A stretch of 64,000 bases of DNA from Chrysomallon squamiferum (GCA_012295275.1 CM022668.1:6787529-6851528), one strand, 5' to 3'. Shown: positions 12,191 to 25,913, numbered from the stretch's first letter. The notes: generated by a model from the letters alone, not told the origin. A program made the numbers and translations.

Positions 12191-12380
12191 TTTGTGGTGG
12201 TTAACCCCACCCGGCCTTACCCTAACCAAACACGTGGCCACAGATACGTCAGTACATGAATATTCCATGCTGGGACTCCAAGGAATAAATGACATTAATC
12301 CTAGATGGAACAGAAACAGTTCTGCAGATAAAAGCGAAGTCAATATTTTCAAATCTCCAAAAAGCGAAGATGTGCTGGAG
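12191..12380 (+). CDS. SEM-B exon 7 with shifted acceptor
   Basis: The normal acceptor and first codons of exon 7 are deleted. A new ATATCACAG lies at the break and, if used, restores the correct phase (one base, then LWWLTPPGLTLT). The exon has one repeat unit (YSMLGLQGINDI) and ends DVLE|GTATGG in phase 0. Confidence 0.5.
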
Positions 12381-12803
12381 GTATGGTATATTTCTGGACG
12401 TAAAATAAAATAAATTATAGTAAATTAAAATAGATAAAGTAAAATATAATAAATAAAATTATAATAAAATAAAGTAAAATAAATTTATATATATATAATT
12501 TAAGTAAAATAAAAAAAAAATTTATATATTAAAGTAAATAAAAATAAAGTAAAATAAAATAAAGTAAAATAAATGTATATAGTAAAGTAAGATAAAAGAA
12601 AGTAAAGCGATACAAATCAAAATAAAATTAAATAAAATTAAGTAAAAAGAAAGTAAAAAGAAATTGATGTTATTTAAAATAAATAAAATAGAATAAATTA
12701 TAGCAAAATGAAATGTAATAATAAAAATTAATCACACATAGTGAAATAATATATTAAAATAAACAGATATTTATTTATTTGTATGTAGTCTTTTATGTAC
12801 CAG
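12381..12803 (+). other. SEM-B intron 7
   Basis: AT-rich AAATAAAGTAAAAT-type DNA matching SEM-A intron 7, with a much shorter TTTA tract. No exon seen. Confidence 0.7.
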
Positions 12804-13406
12804 CCGTGGAACATACCTTATACATTCAGTCAAACTACCGGTAGCTTTGGCGACACTATGGAAAGACACGTCACAATGAACTCCCGTCATCAAGATGAAC
12901 GAGAAACTTCTCATGTAGACATAAGAAGAAACACAGCAGGCATTTATCCGGGTGGATTATCCTCCGACGAAAGAATCAAGCCAACTCTGGAAAGAGAGGC
13001 ACACAGGTCACGTGACTGTCATGACTATCGATCCGATCCCCTGGACGTCAGACGCTTTTCGCAGGAGAAGGGAGATAACTATAAGGGCGACAATTACAGA
13101 AGAGACCGAGATTCCGACAATGCAAGCAAGGGAGATAACTATGTCAGAGAAATGGAAAGCTATACTGGACGAGTGACGGATGGGTATTCCAGAGAAGTGG
13201 AAGGCCAAGGGGGACTGTTGAGAGATAATTACGTCATCGAAGGAGAAAGAAAGTTCGGTTACGAAGGAGGAAATGCCGGACATAAGTATTCTGCTGAAAA
13301 GGACGGCCATTTTGAATTGGAAGTTGAAATGAGATGGCATTCTCCTAATAGAGAAAACAGAGAAAGACCGCTAGCAGTCTACCAGCTTCCATTACCAGAA
13401 AGTTGT
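12804..13406 (+). CDS. SEM-B exon 8
   Basis: 603-nt exon, phase 0 both sides, 201 codons starting PWNIPYTF. It is close to SEM-A exon 8 over most of its length, with the same GDNY motifs, but diverges at the 3' end (SPNRENRERPLAVYQLPLPESC) before GTACGT. Confidence 0.6.
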
Positions 13407-13834
13407 GTACGTATTTTATTTATTTATTTATTTTATTATTTAATTATTATATTTTTGTTGTTTGTTTTTGTTATATTTATATCTTTGAAAAGTAGAGACA
13501 GTTCATTAGTTAGTTCAACACTGCATTTGTAAACAAATTAGTTATATATATATATAAGGTACAATAAATACATAATATTAAGATTAATAATAAAAAAGCA
13601 TAATTTAAAATAAATGTAACCGTAGATTCGTAATATAATATTATTTATTTATTAGTACTAGTCATAGATATGATACATTCAAAGATATGAAAAGAAAATA
13701 TATTAATTAAATAAAATATTTACTGAAAACAAAAAAAAATAATTTATTTGTTTATTTCTGTTACAGCCCATCAGCTGAAAACTGAAAATGTACAAATTGT
13801 TTTTTCTGCTGTTTTACCATTATTATTATGATTA

Positions 13835-13888
<54 letters not shown>

Positions 13889-13899
13889 CATTATTTCAG
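13407..13899 (+). other. SEM-B intron 8
   Basis: AT-rich intron with TTTA repeats and a (TTA)n run at about 13826-13888 ending in TTATTTCAG. Confidence 0.7.
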
Positions 13900-13938
13900 T
13901 TTGAAATAACAAGGCCTGAGATATCTTTCATCCATTAG
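13900..13938 (+). CDS. SEM-B last exon
   Basis: Reads FEITRPEISFIH and TAG, one codon shorter than SEM-A. The sequence CATTA|GTGAGT means that use of the donor conserved after the stop in other copies would split this TAG. Confidence 0.5.
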   Translation, partial: FEITRPEISFIH

Positions 13939-14109
13939 TGAGTAAAGTTATTGAAGTCAGCTAACTAAATATCTCTTTGTGAGCTACACCTGTATGTGTG
14001 TATGCATGTATATGTGTATTTGCATCTTTATGTCTGTGTATCTATCTATGAAGGTATATATCAGTGTATACATATATATGACATAAATTTCTATACATAC
14101 GACTGCGTA

Positions 14110-14223
<114 letters not shown>

Positions 14224-15239
14224 TATAAGAGTATTAGTTATAATTATCACTATTTTCTTCCAGTTTTCAAGAGGATGAAAACCCAACAAAAAACTGAAAG
14301 AAGAAAACCTGGAACAAAACAAACAAATTTTATTGATTTTAATTTACCAAAATTCGTCACTTGATTGTCCACTGCAGTTATAGACTGTCTATAACTGTCT
14401 ATATATATATAATTGTTTTTAATTAGATGATGATAAATAGCTGTTTGCTTTTTGGGACTAAAATCGCAACCTTGTTGTACCTTATATTGTATTAAATAAA
14501 TAAATATAGAACATAATCATTTTTCTTTTTATATACATATATGCATAAATAATTATATATAACCGGATATATAATATATACAAATTCAACAAATATCTTA
14601 TATATCTTAAAATAAATTAATGTATATAGATAAATAAATATATAATGTAATACTTTCTTTTTATATACATATACGCATATATAATTATATATAATCTGAT
14701 ATATAATATTTATACAAATTAATAATCTGATATATAATATTTATACAAATTAATGAAACAAATATTGAACAAATTATAAAAATGTAAATAGATCAATGAA
14801 AATTATAAGTGAAAAACATAAATAGAAATATTCAATAAAAAGAATTATTATATATCTTAACGTTCTTCTGGATTCTTCTTAGAACTTCGTCTGTTATTGT
14901 TATTATTATTATTTCTTCTTCTTGTTATTATTATTATTAATAATGAAGGTAATAATACCAGAAGTAGTAGTAGTAGTACTAGTAATAGTAGTAATTAGTA
15001 ATAATACACATATGCTTTTAAAATAATGTTGACTTAACTATAATTTAAATTTGTCATATGTACTTTTTTATCCGGATGTATTTATGATTGATTAAATAAA
15101 AATTACTGCTTCGAATGTTTTTTCGTTATTATTATTCTTTCGTGTACATAAACATAAGATTTTATTCACTATGTTAGCATGGTTTGAGAAATCATCATGA
15201 TGTTAATAAAACAAAATTGTCTTCCATACAATTCTAAAA

Positions 15240-16190
15240 ATATGATTTGACTAGGCTGAATGTTTCTTAAATAGACCCTGTTATTTTAATAGATTTTCTT
15301 TATGTAACAAACCTCGATTCTTCAGTTTATTTTCTTTTTAAATAGCCCTGTTTTTAATAGATTTTCTTTAATTTTCTTTAAAGATTTTCTTTAATATGTT
15401 TCTGTAATATATTTTTAAAGAACATTTTTCTTTAATAGAAAACTGTTTCTTTAATAGATTATTTTTCTTTAACAGTTCCGATTTCTTTAATAGATTATCT
15501 TGTTTTGAAACATTTTTTAATAGAGTGTTTATAACAGATTCATTTCCTTTAATACAATCTGTTTATTTGATAACTTTTCTTTTTCTTTTTAAACAGTGAC
15601 AGTTTCTCTAATTTAACAGACTGTTTCTTTAGTAGATTCTCTTTTTAATAGACTAATAAATAATATTTCTTTAATACATTCTGTTTATTTAATAAATTCT
15701 CTCTTTTTCCTTTTTAATAGTGCAGTTTCTGTAACAGATTCTCTTTTTTAATAGACCCTCTTTTTTTAACATATTCTTTTTAATAGATTATTTCTTTAAG
15801 AAATAATATTTCTTGAATTGATTCTATTTCTTGAATATATCCCCTTTCCTTAAGATTCTGTTTCATAAACAAATTCTGTTTCTATATTATATTATCTTTA
15901 TTTGGTGAACCCCTTTCTATAACAGATTCTGTTTCTTTAAAGAACAGATTTCTTTAAAAGATTCTGTATGTTCAAAGAACCCATTTCTCTAGATTCCGTT
16001 TCTTTTAAGAACCCATTTCTTTAATAAAATCTGTTTCTCTAAAGAAATCATTTCTTTAATAAACCTTGTTTCTTTAATAAACCGTGTTTCTTTAACAGAT
16101 TATGTTTCTTTAATAAACTTTGTTTCTTTAATTCATTATGCTTCTTTAATAGACCTTGTTTCTTTACTACATTTCTTTTTTGATATACAC
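15240..16190 (+). repeat. TTTCTTTAATAG-type array, P2 left arm
   Basis: Copy of 4100-5100 with few differences. Confidence 0.75.
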
Positions 16191-16432
16191 CCCGTTCTGA
16201 TTTGATTAAAAACCTGGATTATCTTTTCCTTGTTTCTCTCGATCCTCTCTTTGTTTTATTTCTATATTCGCGTTGTCAAACTCTGCTTCTGCAATCTTTG
16301 ATGATGCAAAAGCTTTTCGTATTTCCCATCAGAACAAAGGAATATATTCGTTAACAGAGAGACACATTTGCAAATATATAAAAACATGCTGTAACACAGA
16401 AAAAGATTTAAAGAAAAAATGTCATTCTTGTT

Positions 16433-16434
16433 GC

Positions 16435-16482
<48 letters not shown>

Positions 16483-16495
16483 TATTATTACTTCT
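16433..16495. repeat. (TTA)n microsatellite
   Basis: TTA repeat with minor interruptions in the P2 centre; counterpart near 5330-5390. Confidence 0.9.
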
Positions 16496-16959
16496 GTTTT
16501 CTAATATAATACAGCCACAATCAGCAGCAACAACAACACCACTTGAAAATTACCTGACCAAATCCTGAGGCGAAACACTTATCATAGATCAGGTTTCAAG
16601 TCCTGTCCCGTGAGATCCGTGTACATCAGAGGGAAATGCGGGTTGTCCAATCGCTCATCGACTCTTGTTTTTCCTGATACGCACGAGATTTTCTTGTCAC
16701 TCGTGAACACTATTTTCCCGTGGATGTTAATTTAAATCGCGATATCAGAACAGTTGAATTGCATACAGATACACAGGGTGCCGAACATAACACAGATAGA
16801 TGTACAAATAGAACAAATTTAATGGCATTAGAATTAACTTCTATTAAAATTTATTATTATTTTCTTTTCTTTTCGTTAATCGTTGTTTGTTGTTGTTGTT
16901 TGTTGCTGTGATGCTGCTGGTGCTGGTGGTTTTACTAATAAATAAATAACCAAACAAAA

Positions 16960-16998
<39 letters not shown>

Positions 16999-17196
16999 AG
17001 GATATAAAATAAAATAAAACCAAGAAAACTGCCGATATTCCCACGTTCTTCCAAAAATACTTTTGTAGTGAATTTTACAAAATTTATCCAAAATCTGAAA
17101 GGCCCAGATGTCAATGAACTGAACAGACAAACAAATGTATAATTTAATAACAATATAATATAGATGTTCAAAAAGGTTGCTCAATAACCGAGGGTA

Positions 17197-17277
17197 ATGA
17201 TCGCTTCCCACGAAACAAGCCGTTCTTTGTCTTTCGTCATTCTAGCGTGCATCTATTTTGTGGGAAAGCTGGCACTG
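17197..17277 (+). CDS. Signal-peptide-like first exon in P2 centre
   Basis: 27 codons beginning MIASHETSRSLSFVILAC, ending GCACTG|GTAAGTATG. Frame, length and donor are the same as at 6055. Both lie in palindrome centres on the plus strand. No partner exon identified. Confidence 0.4.
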
Positions 17278-17927
17278 GTAAGTATGTTCTTTAGGATTTC
17301 AAATATTCAGATTTGTTTGTACGTATGTATCTTTTCCGTATGTATGTATGAATTACGGATGGTCGAACAGAAATTAAAAGGTTTTCATTCATTATTTAAT
17401 TAACATAAATTATTAATGTATTATGAGCGTGTCATGTTTCCTGATTTTAATTCACTGTTTAATTAACCTTAAATTATGAGCGTTTCATTTTTACTGGTTT
17501 TCATTCATTATTTAATTAGATATAAAGGAGCAATATCTGGGAGAAATATAAGAACAGTGTCTGGAAATACACAAAAACAGTTTCTGGGAGAAATACAGCA
17601 ACAGTGGCTGGAGATATGCAAGAAAAGGATCTGGAGATGCACAAAAACGGTGTCTGAATAGGCGTAAGGAAAATGTCTGTAAAACAGTGTCTGCAAATGT
17701 GATAGGAGAACATACATGCTAGAAGAACCTGAATTGGTGTGTTGGATAACTGAATGTTTATACGTGAATCTATGTCTGACACGAACTATTTTATTAATTT
17801 TATTTTACTTTTGTGAACTATGTACATACCTGTTCTCTCTCTCCAAATTTAAATGATATCGAACATACCGATGATGTATGTATGTATGTGTATGTACGTG
17901 TGTGTGTGTTTATTCGTGTGTGTGTTG

Positions 17928-17964
<37 letters not shown>

Positions 17965-18656
17965 AAAGAAGCAGTATCTGTTAAATAAAATATATATTAA
18001 AAAGCATGGTAAAGAAATAGGATATATTAAAGAAAACGAATACTCCAAAGAAACATGATCTCTAAAAAAACAAAAAGTCTGTTAAAAAAGATGAGATATT
18101 AAACGAATGTGGTCCTTTAAAGATGGAATATTTTGAAGAAAGACAATTTATAAAAAAAAAAAAAAAAAGAAGAATACATTGCAGAAAAATATTAAAGAAA
18201 ACTAAAGAAAATCTATTAAAAACAAAACAACAAAAGTGGCTATTAAAGAAAGATAATCTACTAAAGAAACAAGGTTTGTTAAATAAAGAAAATCTATTAA
18301 ATAGACAGGGTTACCGTTGATGACTACGAAGCGAGCTCAGACTAATCAAATCCTATTTTCTAAATTGTATAGAAGACAATTTTGTTTTCCTAGCATCATG
18401 ATAATTTCTCAAACAGTGCTAACACAGTGAATATAATCTCAAACGTATCTACACGAAAGAATGGTGATAAGAAAAACGCTCAAAGCAGTAATTTTTATTG
18501 AATCAGTCAGAAATATATAGTACAAAAAAATACAGATAATTTTAAATTATGCTTATATCAATATTATTTTTAAAATATGTGTCTATTGTTTACTAATTAT
18601 TACCATTATTACCGTTACTGGCATTATTACCATTATAATCATCATGATCATCAATC

Positions 18657-18712
<56 letters not shown>

Positions 18713-19094
18713 GAAATATATTCAGAATCTGTATATTCAATATTGTCTGATTATTATAAATTTTTTTGTTTTGCTGATTATTTTCTCATTTATTTCTTTC
18801 AATTACAATTTTTATTACTCCATTTGCATTGTTTTAATTTGAGCAGTATTTGTTTGATTAACCTGCTTATATATATTATATAATAGAAATTATATTCATC
18901 CACTGTTAGTGTATATACTCACATTATACAGGATTATTTATGCGTATATGTATAGAAAAAGAAAAATTATTACTTCATTTATTTATTTATGTATCAACAT
19001 ACATTTATTTATTTAAAACAATATAAGGTACAAAAAGGGTGCGGTTTAGTCCAAAAAGCACGCACCTATTTATGAACATCTAATTAAAAACAAT

Positions 19095-19148
<54 letters not shown>

Positions 19149-19601
19149 TGTATATTTATTCATATTACCAATCACAGACAGTCAGCAATTGCAGTGGACA
19201 ATCAAATGAAGCTTTTCTGTAAATTAAAATCAATAAAAAGTCTTTGTTCTGTTCCAGGTTTTCTTACTCCAGTTGTTTTCATCTTCTTCAAAACTGGAAG
19301 AAAATAGTGATAATTGTAACTACTGTCCTTATATTTATACCTACTAACACAAACATAAATATATAAATATACTCTTATGTTTTCATGCATATACACACAC
19401 ATATATATACATATAGGTACAGATATACATACATATACTGACTGATATATACCTTCGTAAATAAATACACACACATAGACGAACATACAGATATAAACAC
19501 ACATATACATGCATACACACATACAATTGTAGCACACAAAGAGATATTTATTTTATAATTGTAGGATGTTAGTTAATACTAACTTCAGTGACTATACTCA
19601 C

Positions 19602-19643
19602 TTAGTGATGGATGAAAGATATCTCAGGTCTTTTTATTTGAAA
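19602..19643 (-). pseudogene. Orphan SEM last-exon copy
   Basis: Minus-strand mirror of 13900-13938 at the outer end of P2. It reads FQIKRPEISFIHH and TAA, but the acceptor AG has become TG, so it could not be spliced in the normal way. Confidence 0.6.
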
Positions 19644-20175
19644 CATAATAATAATAATAATATTAATGATGATGATGATGATGATGATGATAATAATAAG
19701 GATGATGATGATAATAATAATAATAATAATATAATAATAAAACAAAAGATAATTTATGCATTTTCAGTTTTCAGCTGATCTATTGGAATAAAATACATAA
19801 ATACATTTTTTTTTTATAGGATTAAATAAATAAATTAATTATTTTCTATTTTTAACTTTAAATCTAAATAAATAAATAAATAAATATATAAAGACTTTTT
19901 CATTTTTGTGAAAGTTTTTTAATTACTGTTAGCACTTGTTAGCACTAGTAAAAAAAAAAAATGCTATGAAACTATGATTAAATTTTTAACTTTTCCTTAT
20001 ATATAGTTGCTTCTTAATTTTGTACAGATTATATACTTTTCTGTACGAGAGCGTGGCTAAAAATAAGTAGTTAATAAAAATCTTCTATAATCTATCTCTT
20101 ATTTATTTATTTATTTAAGAATAATAAAATCTATAAAAATAAAATTTAAATTTAAGAATGTAGAAATAAAGAAAT
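19644..20175 (-). other. AT-rich spacer beside SEM-C
   Basis: AAT and GAT trinucleotide runs (about 19650-19735), then AT-rich DNA with AAAT repeats. It lies where the 3' half of exon 8 and intron 8 of SEM-C would be expected; neither is present. Confidence 0.5.
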
Positions 20176-20505
20176 TTACAAATATTTATACACACTTACT
20201 CTATTTTCTGATCGATAATCATTATAGTCACGTGACCTCCATGGCTCTCTTTCCAGAGTTGGTAGGATTCTCTCTTCTGTGTATAATCTACTAGGATAAA
20301 CGCCTGATGGAATACTTCTCATGTCTACAGGAAAACTTTCTCGTTCATCTAGATTACGTGAGCTCCTTCTGACGTATCTTTCCATAGTGTCAACGCCAGA
20401 TGGAATACTTCTCATGTCTACAGGAAAACTTTCTCGTTCATCTTGATGACGTGAGCTCCTTCTGACGTATCTTTCCATAGTGTCGTCTTAGTTCGACCGG
20501 ATGGA
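20176..20505 (-). pseudogene. SEM-C exon 8 remnant with internal duplication
   Basis: Contains a 93-bp (31-codon) tandem duplication: ERYVRRSSRHQDERESFPVD and its near copy with RNLDERES. After YNDYRSEN it runs into unrelated sequence. The acceptor reads TCTGCC where the family has CCAGCC. Confidence 0.65.
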
Positions 20506-20519
20506 TGAGGCATGTTCCA

Positions 20520-21128
20520 TGGCAGATACCTAGAAGACTTCACGGAAATAAATAAATAAATAAATAAACAAATATCTGTTTATATTTTAATATATTATTT
20601 CACTTCAAATGTAATTAGCTTTAAGTTTTATTATCTTTTATTCATAAATTTTCTTATTATTGTTACTTTTACTTTATAAGATTTTCTATTTTACTTTCTT
20701 TGATTTTCTTGTTTATATCTGTGCCTGGTTATATGCGATTCAATTATATTATTAAATTTCATTTTGCTATATTTTATTTTATTTTACTTTATTTTTACTT
20801 TAATTATTTGATGTTATTATATTTTATTTTGCTTTGCTTTGCTTTACTTTATCTTACTGTACTATATATAAATTTATTTGACTTTATTTTACTTTCATTT
20901 TATTTATATAATTTTATTTCATTTCATTTCATTTTATTTTACTTCATTCCATTTTATTTTATTTTACTTCACTTTATTTTACTTCATTTTATTTAACTTC
21001 GCCTTGCCTTGCTATATTTTATTTTAATTTGCTTTAGAATATATAAATTTATTTTATTATATTTTACTTTACTATATTTTACTTCACTATGCATTTATTT
21101 TATTTTACTATGCAGAGCTATATCATAC
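20520..21128 (-). other. SEM-C intron 7, T-rich low complexity
   Basis: ATTTTATTTTACTTT-type DNA, the complement of the AAATAAAAT intron 7 of SEM-A, with AAAT repeats near 20545-20570. No exon seen. Confidence 0.7.
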
Positions 21129-21399
21129 ATTCATCAGAACTTCATAGTCGACTTTTGGACATATGAAAATATTGACTTTGCTATCATCTGCAGACCCATT
21201 CTTTTCCCATCTAGCACTAAAGTCATTTCTTCCATGGGGTCCCGCCATGGAATAGCCGTCATTTCTTCCTTGGGGTCCCAGCCTGGAATAATCTTGTACT
21301 GGCGTATCTGTTGCCACATGTTGGCCATGGTGGGTGAGGGTAAGGTCGGGTGGGCTTATGACCGATACTGGAGTATCATTCCTGATCTTTTGGTCATGT
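21129..21399 (-). pseudogene. SEM-C exon 7
   Basis: 271 nt, phase 2 in and phase 0 out, open throughout. It reads HDQKIRNDTPVS, SPPDLTLTHH and two repeat units (YSRLGPQGRNDG, YSMAGPHGRNDF). It is intact as a frame, but both partner exons are damaged. Confidence 0.6.
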
Positions 21400-21510
21400 C
21401 TATACAAATAAAATATAATTTTGATATAAACTGAGATATTAAAGTTTATTTTGAATTCGTAAAAATTCCTATTTAATACATTTTCAGGGTTTTCTTCTTC
21501 AACTTACTGT

Positions 21511-21571
<61 letters not shown>

Positions 21572-21584
21572 GCTACTACTACTA

Positions 21585-21634
<50 letters not shown>

Positions 21635-22046
21635 ATTACTACCGTTACTGTCACATTTACTAGTAGCAATACTACTGCTCCTACTACTGCTCCTACTGCT
21701 AATACTATTATTAAGCTTTACTGCTATTCTTATTATTGTTACTTCTGCTCTTACTACTACTACTGGTTCTGTTGCTACAACCACCGCTACTGCTTCTGCT
21801 GCTGCTACTGCTACGTTTACCATCATTACTAGTATTATTACTATTACTATTACAAGGACCACTGGTTTTATTGCTGCCTCTACTATTATTACTGTTTCTA
21901 CCACTACTAGCTCTGTTACTACCACTACAACAACAACAACAACTACTACTACTATTAACAGTTACAATAGGAAACAAATACAATTATTTCGAATATATCA
22001 TTCATTTGTTACACAATTCATGAGAGCCAGGTTAGAACAGGATATC
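21400..22046 (-). other. SEM-C intron 6 with ACT/TGC repeats
   Basis: Trinucleotide repeats (ACT)n then (TGC)n at about 21503-21635, with irregular ACT/TAC repeats to about 21960. The position corresponds to the GTA-rich intron 6 of the other copies. Confidence 0.75.
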
Positions 22047-22239
22047 TTATTGCTTCTGTTTCTTCTCTTCATTTGTTCTCCGACAACAAAAGCTCATGAG
22101 CGAAATGAAAAGGATCAAATTGACTCCACCCGCAACACCAACTGCAACAGCTAAGATGTGTAATAAATTAATTTTGAGTCTTTCCGTCACCACTTCACAA
22201 AGATCTCCGCTGTAGACGTACTTATTTGTGTCCACACAT
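22047..22239 (-). pseudogene. SEM-C membrane exon, donor lost
   Basis: Reads [14 protein letters not shown], a hydrophobic helix (LLHILAVAVGVAGGVNLILF) and a basic end, then CAA TAA. The stop corresponds to the intron-retention stop in the other copies. The helix sequence has diverged more than the EGF part. Confidence 0.65.
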
Positions 22240-22798
22240 CTGAAATAGAGTAACATTTTCAGGTCTGAAATAGTACAGACAGACAGAGAGACAGACCGTT
22301 ATTTAGTTTTGCTTTGTTAATATAAAGTTTAAAAAAAATTAATTAACAAATAACACACATATTTTGTTTCTTGTTTGTTTTTGTTTTCGTAAAAGAACAC
22401 CACATCAAAGTACACCAAAATACAAATCAGATCGACAGAAATACAAAGATATTTGGATGCCATAGATAGGACATACATGATGTGTATCATAACACATACG
22501 TGAACACACACACACAACAAACTAATATTATGTAAATGAGACACGCACGCACGCACGCACAAACACACACATATATTTACAGATAGACAGATAAATATAT
22601 AGATATATAAATATATTTAGAGAAAGATAAATAGACACAGAGAGAGATAGACAAATTCACATATTGGTATATAGATATATAGATAGGCGGACAGACAGGC
22701 AGACTGACAAACAGACAGACAGATAGACAGACAGACAGATAGGCGGACAGATAGATAGGAAGATACAAAGATATATAGATAGATAGCTAGTCATACAG

Positions 22799-22872
<74 letters not shown>

Positions 22873-23090
22873 ATAGATAGGTAGATAGATAGATAGACTG
22901 AAGACGTTCATTTAAAAGAGAAAACTATGATTCGTTATTTAATTCACTAATAACAATGCTATCGAACCAACAGTTTATCATTAATGGCAATAAGAGAGAG
23001 AAAGAGAGAGAGACTACTTCTGAATCTATGATCGAATTCACAATTTGTATATGGTAAACTACATTTATATAATATTTACATGAAAGTGCG
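22240..23090 (-). other. Spacer upstream of SEM-C with (GATA)n
   Basis: AT-rich DNA, CA repeats near 22505-22575, GATA/GACA repeats from about 22580 with a nearly pure GATA tract at about 22798-22895. No EGF exon found here. Confidence 0.7.
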
Positions 23091-23250
23091 AAAGTCTGTT
23101 TAGAAGACACGAAAGTGGCCGCAGGAAGGATTCTTTTCGTAGTTCGTGTTGAAGTTATGAGCGTCTCGATTCAGTTGTCTCCGAAGTCTTCTCTGAATAA
23201 TAGAAATAATATTCATCCACTGTTAGTCTATGTACTGAGAATAAATCAAT
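23090..23250 (-). pseudogene. Segment h2, frameshifted
   Basis: Minus-strand copy of the h exon: LTVDEYYFYYSE, then a small deletion shifts the frame to an early stop. Followed by the conserved AATCCTTCCTGCGGCCA block. Confidence 0.5.
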
Positions 23251-24384
23251 AATTTTTTTACAACATTATTTATGTATTTATAGATACATATGCTTGAATA
23301 TATATACACTATATCTTAAACGTACTAACAAACATACAAAATATACTGTTAAGCAGTACATATGTGAAAATATAATACATACAATTAAACTTTTCCTCGA
23401 AACTAAAAGGAAATGACCGCGATCTTTGAACTGAAAACCTTTTATCTGACGGGTTTGTGAGGTCTCGATTCGACTTTATCCTCTTGCGCCAGTGCGTTGT
23501 CTAATATTATCTTTTTACACTCGGAAGTGTTTTGACCCAGTGAATAGTTAACACACATTTTCTTAGTGAAGGTAAAAAAAAATGTTAGACAAAAAGCAAA
23601 CAAGTAGTTAATAAAATTGTACATCTTCATGTCTAAATTAAAATTAGTTATTTTATTAACGTTTTATTGTTTTTATACATATATGTAATTTATATACTGT
23701 CATACAATTGTAGTACACACAATCAAGTGAATATATATATATATATTAAAATCGTTTTGAAATAAAAATGTTGTTGTTTGTTGTTGTTTCTGGGAACCGA
23801 TGAGCCACGCAATAAACTTCTGATTAAAAACTGGTAGCGACTACTGTTTCAATCATCTAGTTTTCGCCGACAACGGCAGCAGGGAATTTATACACAACCC
23901 CTAAATGTGATACCGAGCGTCTTAGACAAAAAGCAAACAGCTATTATCATCATCAAATTAAAACCAGTTATTTATCTTTCATATTACTAATCACAGACTG
24001 TCAGGAATTGTAGTTGACAAACAAGTGAATACTTTTTATAAATTAAAATCAATAAAATTTCTTTGTTCTGTTCTAGGTTTTCTTCTTTCAGTTTTTTCAT
24101 CATCTAGTGATAATTATAACTACTATATATACTTATATATACGTATATATATACAAATGCATGTGCCAATGTATATATATATATACATACACACACATGT
24201 ACACGTCTATATAATACGTATATATATATATACATACATACTGATATACACGTTCATAAATAGATACACATACATACAGATGTAAACACACCTATACATG
24301 CATACACACATACAGCTGTAGCTCACAAAGAGATATTTATTTTATAATTGCTGGATGCTAGTTAACTGACTTCAATGACTTTAC
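23250..24384. other. Mixed U-unit and palindrome-arm fragments
   Basis: Holds the AAAACCTTTTAT / GATCTTTGAACTG block of the U unit (about 23420), a distinct stretch at about 23780-23920 with no recognised homology (AACCGATGAGCCACGCAATA), then a right-arm palindrome fragment (23930-24380) with TATA and CATA repeats. Confidence 0.45.
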
Positions 24385-24426
24385 TCACTGATGGATGAAA
24401 GATATCTGAGGCCTTCTTATTTCAAA
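24385..24426 (-). pseudogene. Orphan SEM last-exon copy
   Basis: Minus strand, behind TTATTTCAG: FEIRRPQISFIHQ and TGA, with the GTGAGT donor overlapping the stop (CA|GTGAGT). Followed upstream by a long (TTA)n tract (about 24446-24513). No exon 8 found upstream of it. Confidence 0.6.
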
Positions 24427-24446
24427 CTGAAATAATGATAATAATA

Positions 24447-24515
<69 letters not shown>

Positions 24516-25129
24516 ACAACAACAACAATAATAAGAATAATAAAACAACAACAAAAATAATTTATACATTTTCAATTTTCAGCTGACGTTCTGGAATAAA
24601 AAAAAACATCAGAAATTAAATCAGTTTTTATATACCAGTAAATAAATGAATTAATTGTTTTCTATTTTAACTTTAAAACTAAAACATTTGTTTAATAAAT
24701 TCTGTTTCTTTAAAGAAATCATTTCTTTAATAGATTGTGTATCTTTAAAGAACCCATTTCTTTAATAAATTATGTTTCTTTAAAGAAACCATTTGTTTAA
24801 TAAATTCTGTTTTCTTTCTTTAATAGATTGTGTATCTTTAATAAACCTTGTTTCTTTAATACATTATCTTTCTTGACCCTGTTTCTTTAACAGATTAAAA
24901 TAGTCCTCTTTCTTATTTCATTAAAAAGCTGGGTTATCTTGTCCTTTTTTGTTTGTTCTCGCCTTGTCAGACTCTGTTTCTGGAAGCTTTGATGATCCAA
25001 AAGCTTTTCCTTGTTTCCTTCAGAACAAAAGAATATATTCATTAACAGAGAGATATATTTGCAAATATATAAAAACATGCTGTAACACAGAAAAGGATTT
25101 TAAAAAAAATATTATTCTTGTTACTTTTA

Positions 25130-25141
25130 AAATTATTATTA

Positions 25142-25197
<56 letters not shown>

Positions 25198-25212
25198 ATT
25201 ATTATTATTACT
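25130..25212. repeat. (TTA)n microsatellite
   Basis: Nearly pure TTA repeat in P3; a second lies at about 25590-25655. Confidence 0.9.
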
Positions 25213-25599
25213 TCTGTTTTGTAATGTTATACAGCCACAATCAGCAGCAACAACAACACCACTTGAAAATGATCTAAATAAATAAATAAATAAATAAAGG
25301 ATAAAAAATTAAATAAAAGCCTGAAAACTGCTGATATTCCCAATACTTCCAAAAATACTTTACAACATTTGTAGTGAATTTTACAAAAATCATCCAAAAT
25401 CTGAAAGGCCCAATTGTCAATGAAGTGAACAGACAAACAAACATATAATTCAATAATAATATATTTAGATGTACAAAAATAATTAAGTATGTACAAGAGA
25501 AATTTCGAATTTTTGTTTAGATAATTAAGTTGGTTTATCTTCCGGAAGAATAAAACGGTGAAGGACATGTGAGTCCAGTAACCAACTATGTTTTATTAC

Positions 25600-25633
<34 letters not shown>

Positions 25634-25913
25634 TATTATTATTATTATTATTATTTGATCAGTTGAAAGAATTCACGGATTTTCTTAAGATCATAATGAA
25701 ATTCACTGATCTTCCGATTTATTGAAAGGATTGAGTTATTTCATGTCATAGTCAGTGCCTAAGATGGGACAGGAATTACACATTTTTGAACTGTGACATT
25801 AATTGTGTAATCTGAGTTATTTATTCATTTACAAACATATTTTGCAAAGGCAGACGGATTTACCGTTCAGCCAACGAGACAACCTTAGAAAAACATTGCT
25901 CAATAACGAGGTA

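Larger units (their letters stand above)
12191..13938 (+). pseudogene. SEM-B, tail-only SEM gene fragment
   Basis: Carries exon 7 (12191-12380), exon 8 (12804-13406) and the last exon (13900-13938) but no EGF or membrane exon. Upstream of the intron motif lie (CT)n and segment h1 instead. The three exons are in frame with each other, so the coding part is undamaged although 5'-truncated. Transcription could only come from a new promoter or a fusion with upstream exons. Confidence 0.7.
20176..22239 (-). pseudogene. SEM-C, degenerate SEM copy
   Basis: Minus-strand remains of the membrane exon (22047-22239), exon 7 (21129-21399) and the 5' half of exon 8 (about 20176-20505). The membrane exon has lost its donor (CA|ATAAG instead of CA|GTAAG), exon 7 has a weakened donor (AAT|GTATGA), and exon 8 has lost the acceptor AG and is frameshifted near its start. 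The 3' half of exon 8 and the last exon are absent in place. A truncated protein ending right after the membrane helix is the most it could make. Confidence 0.7.
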
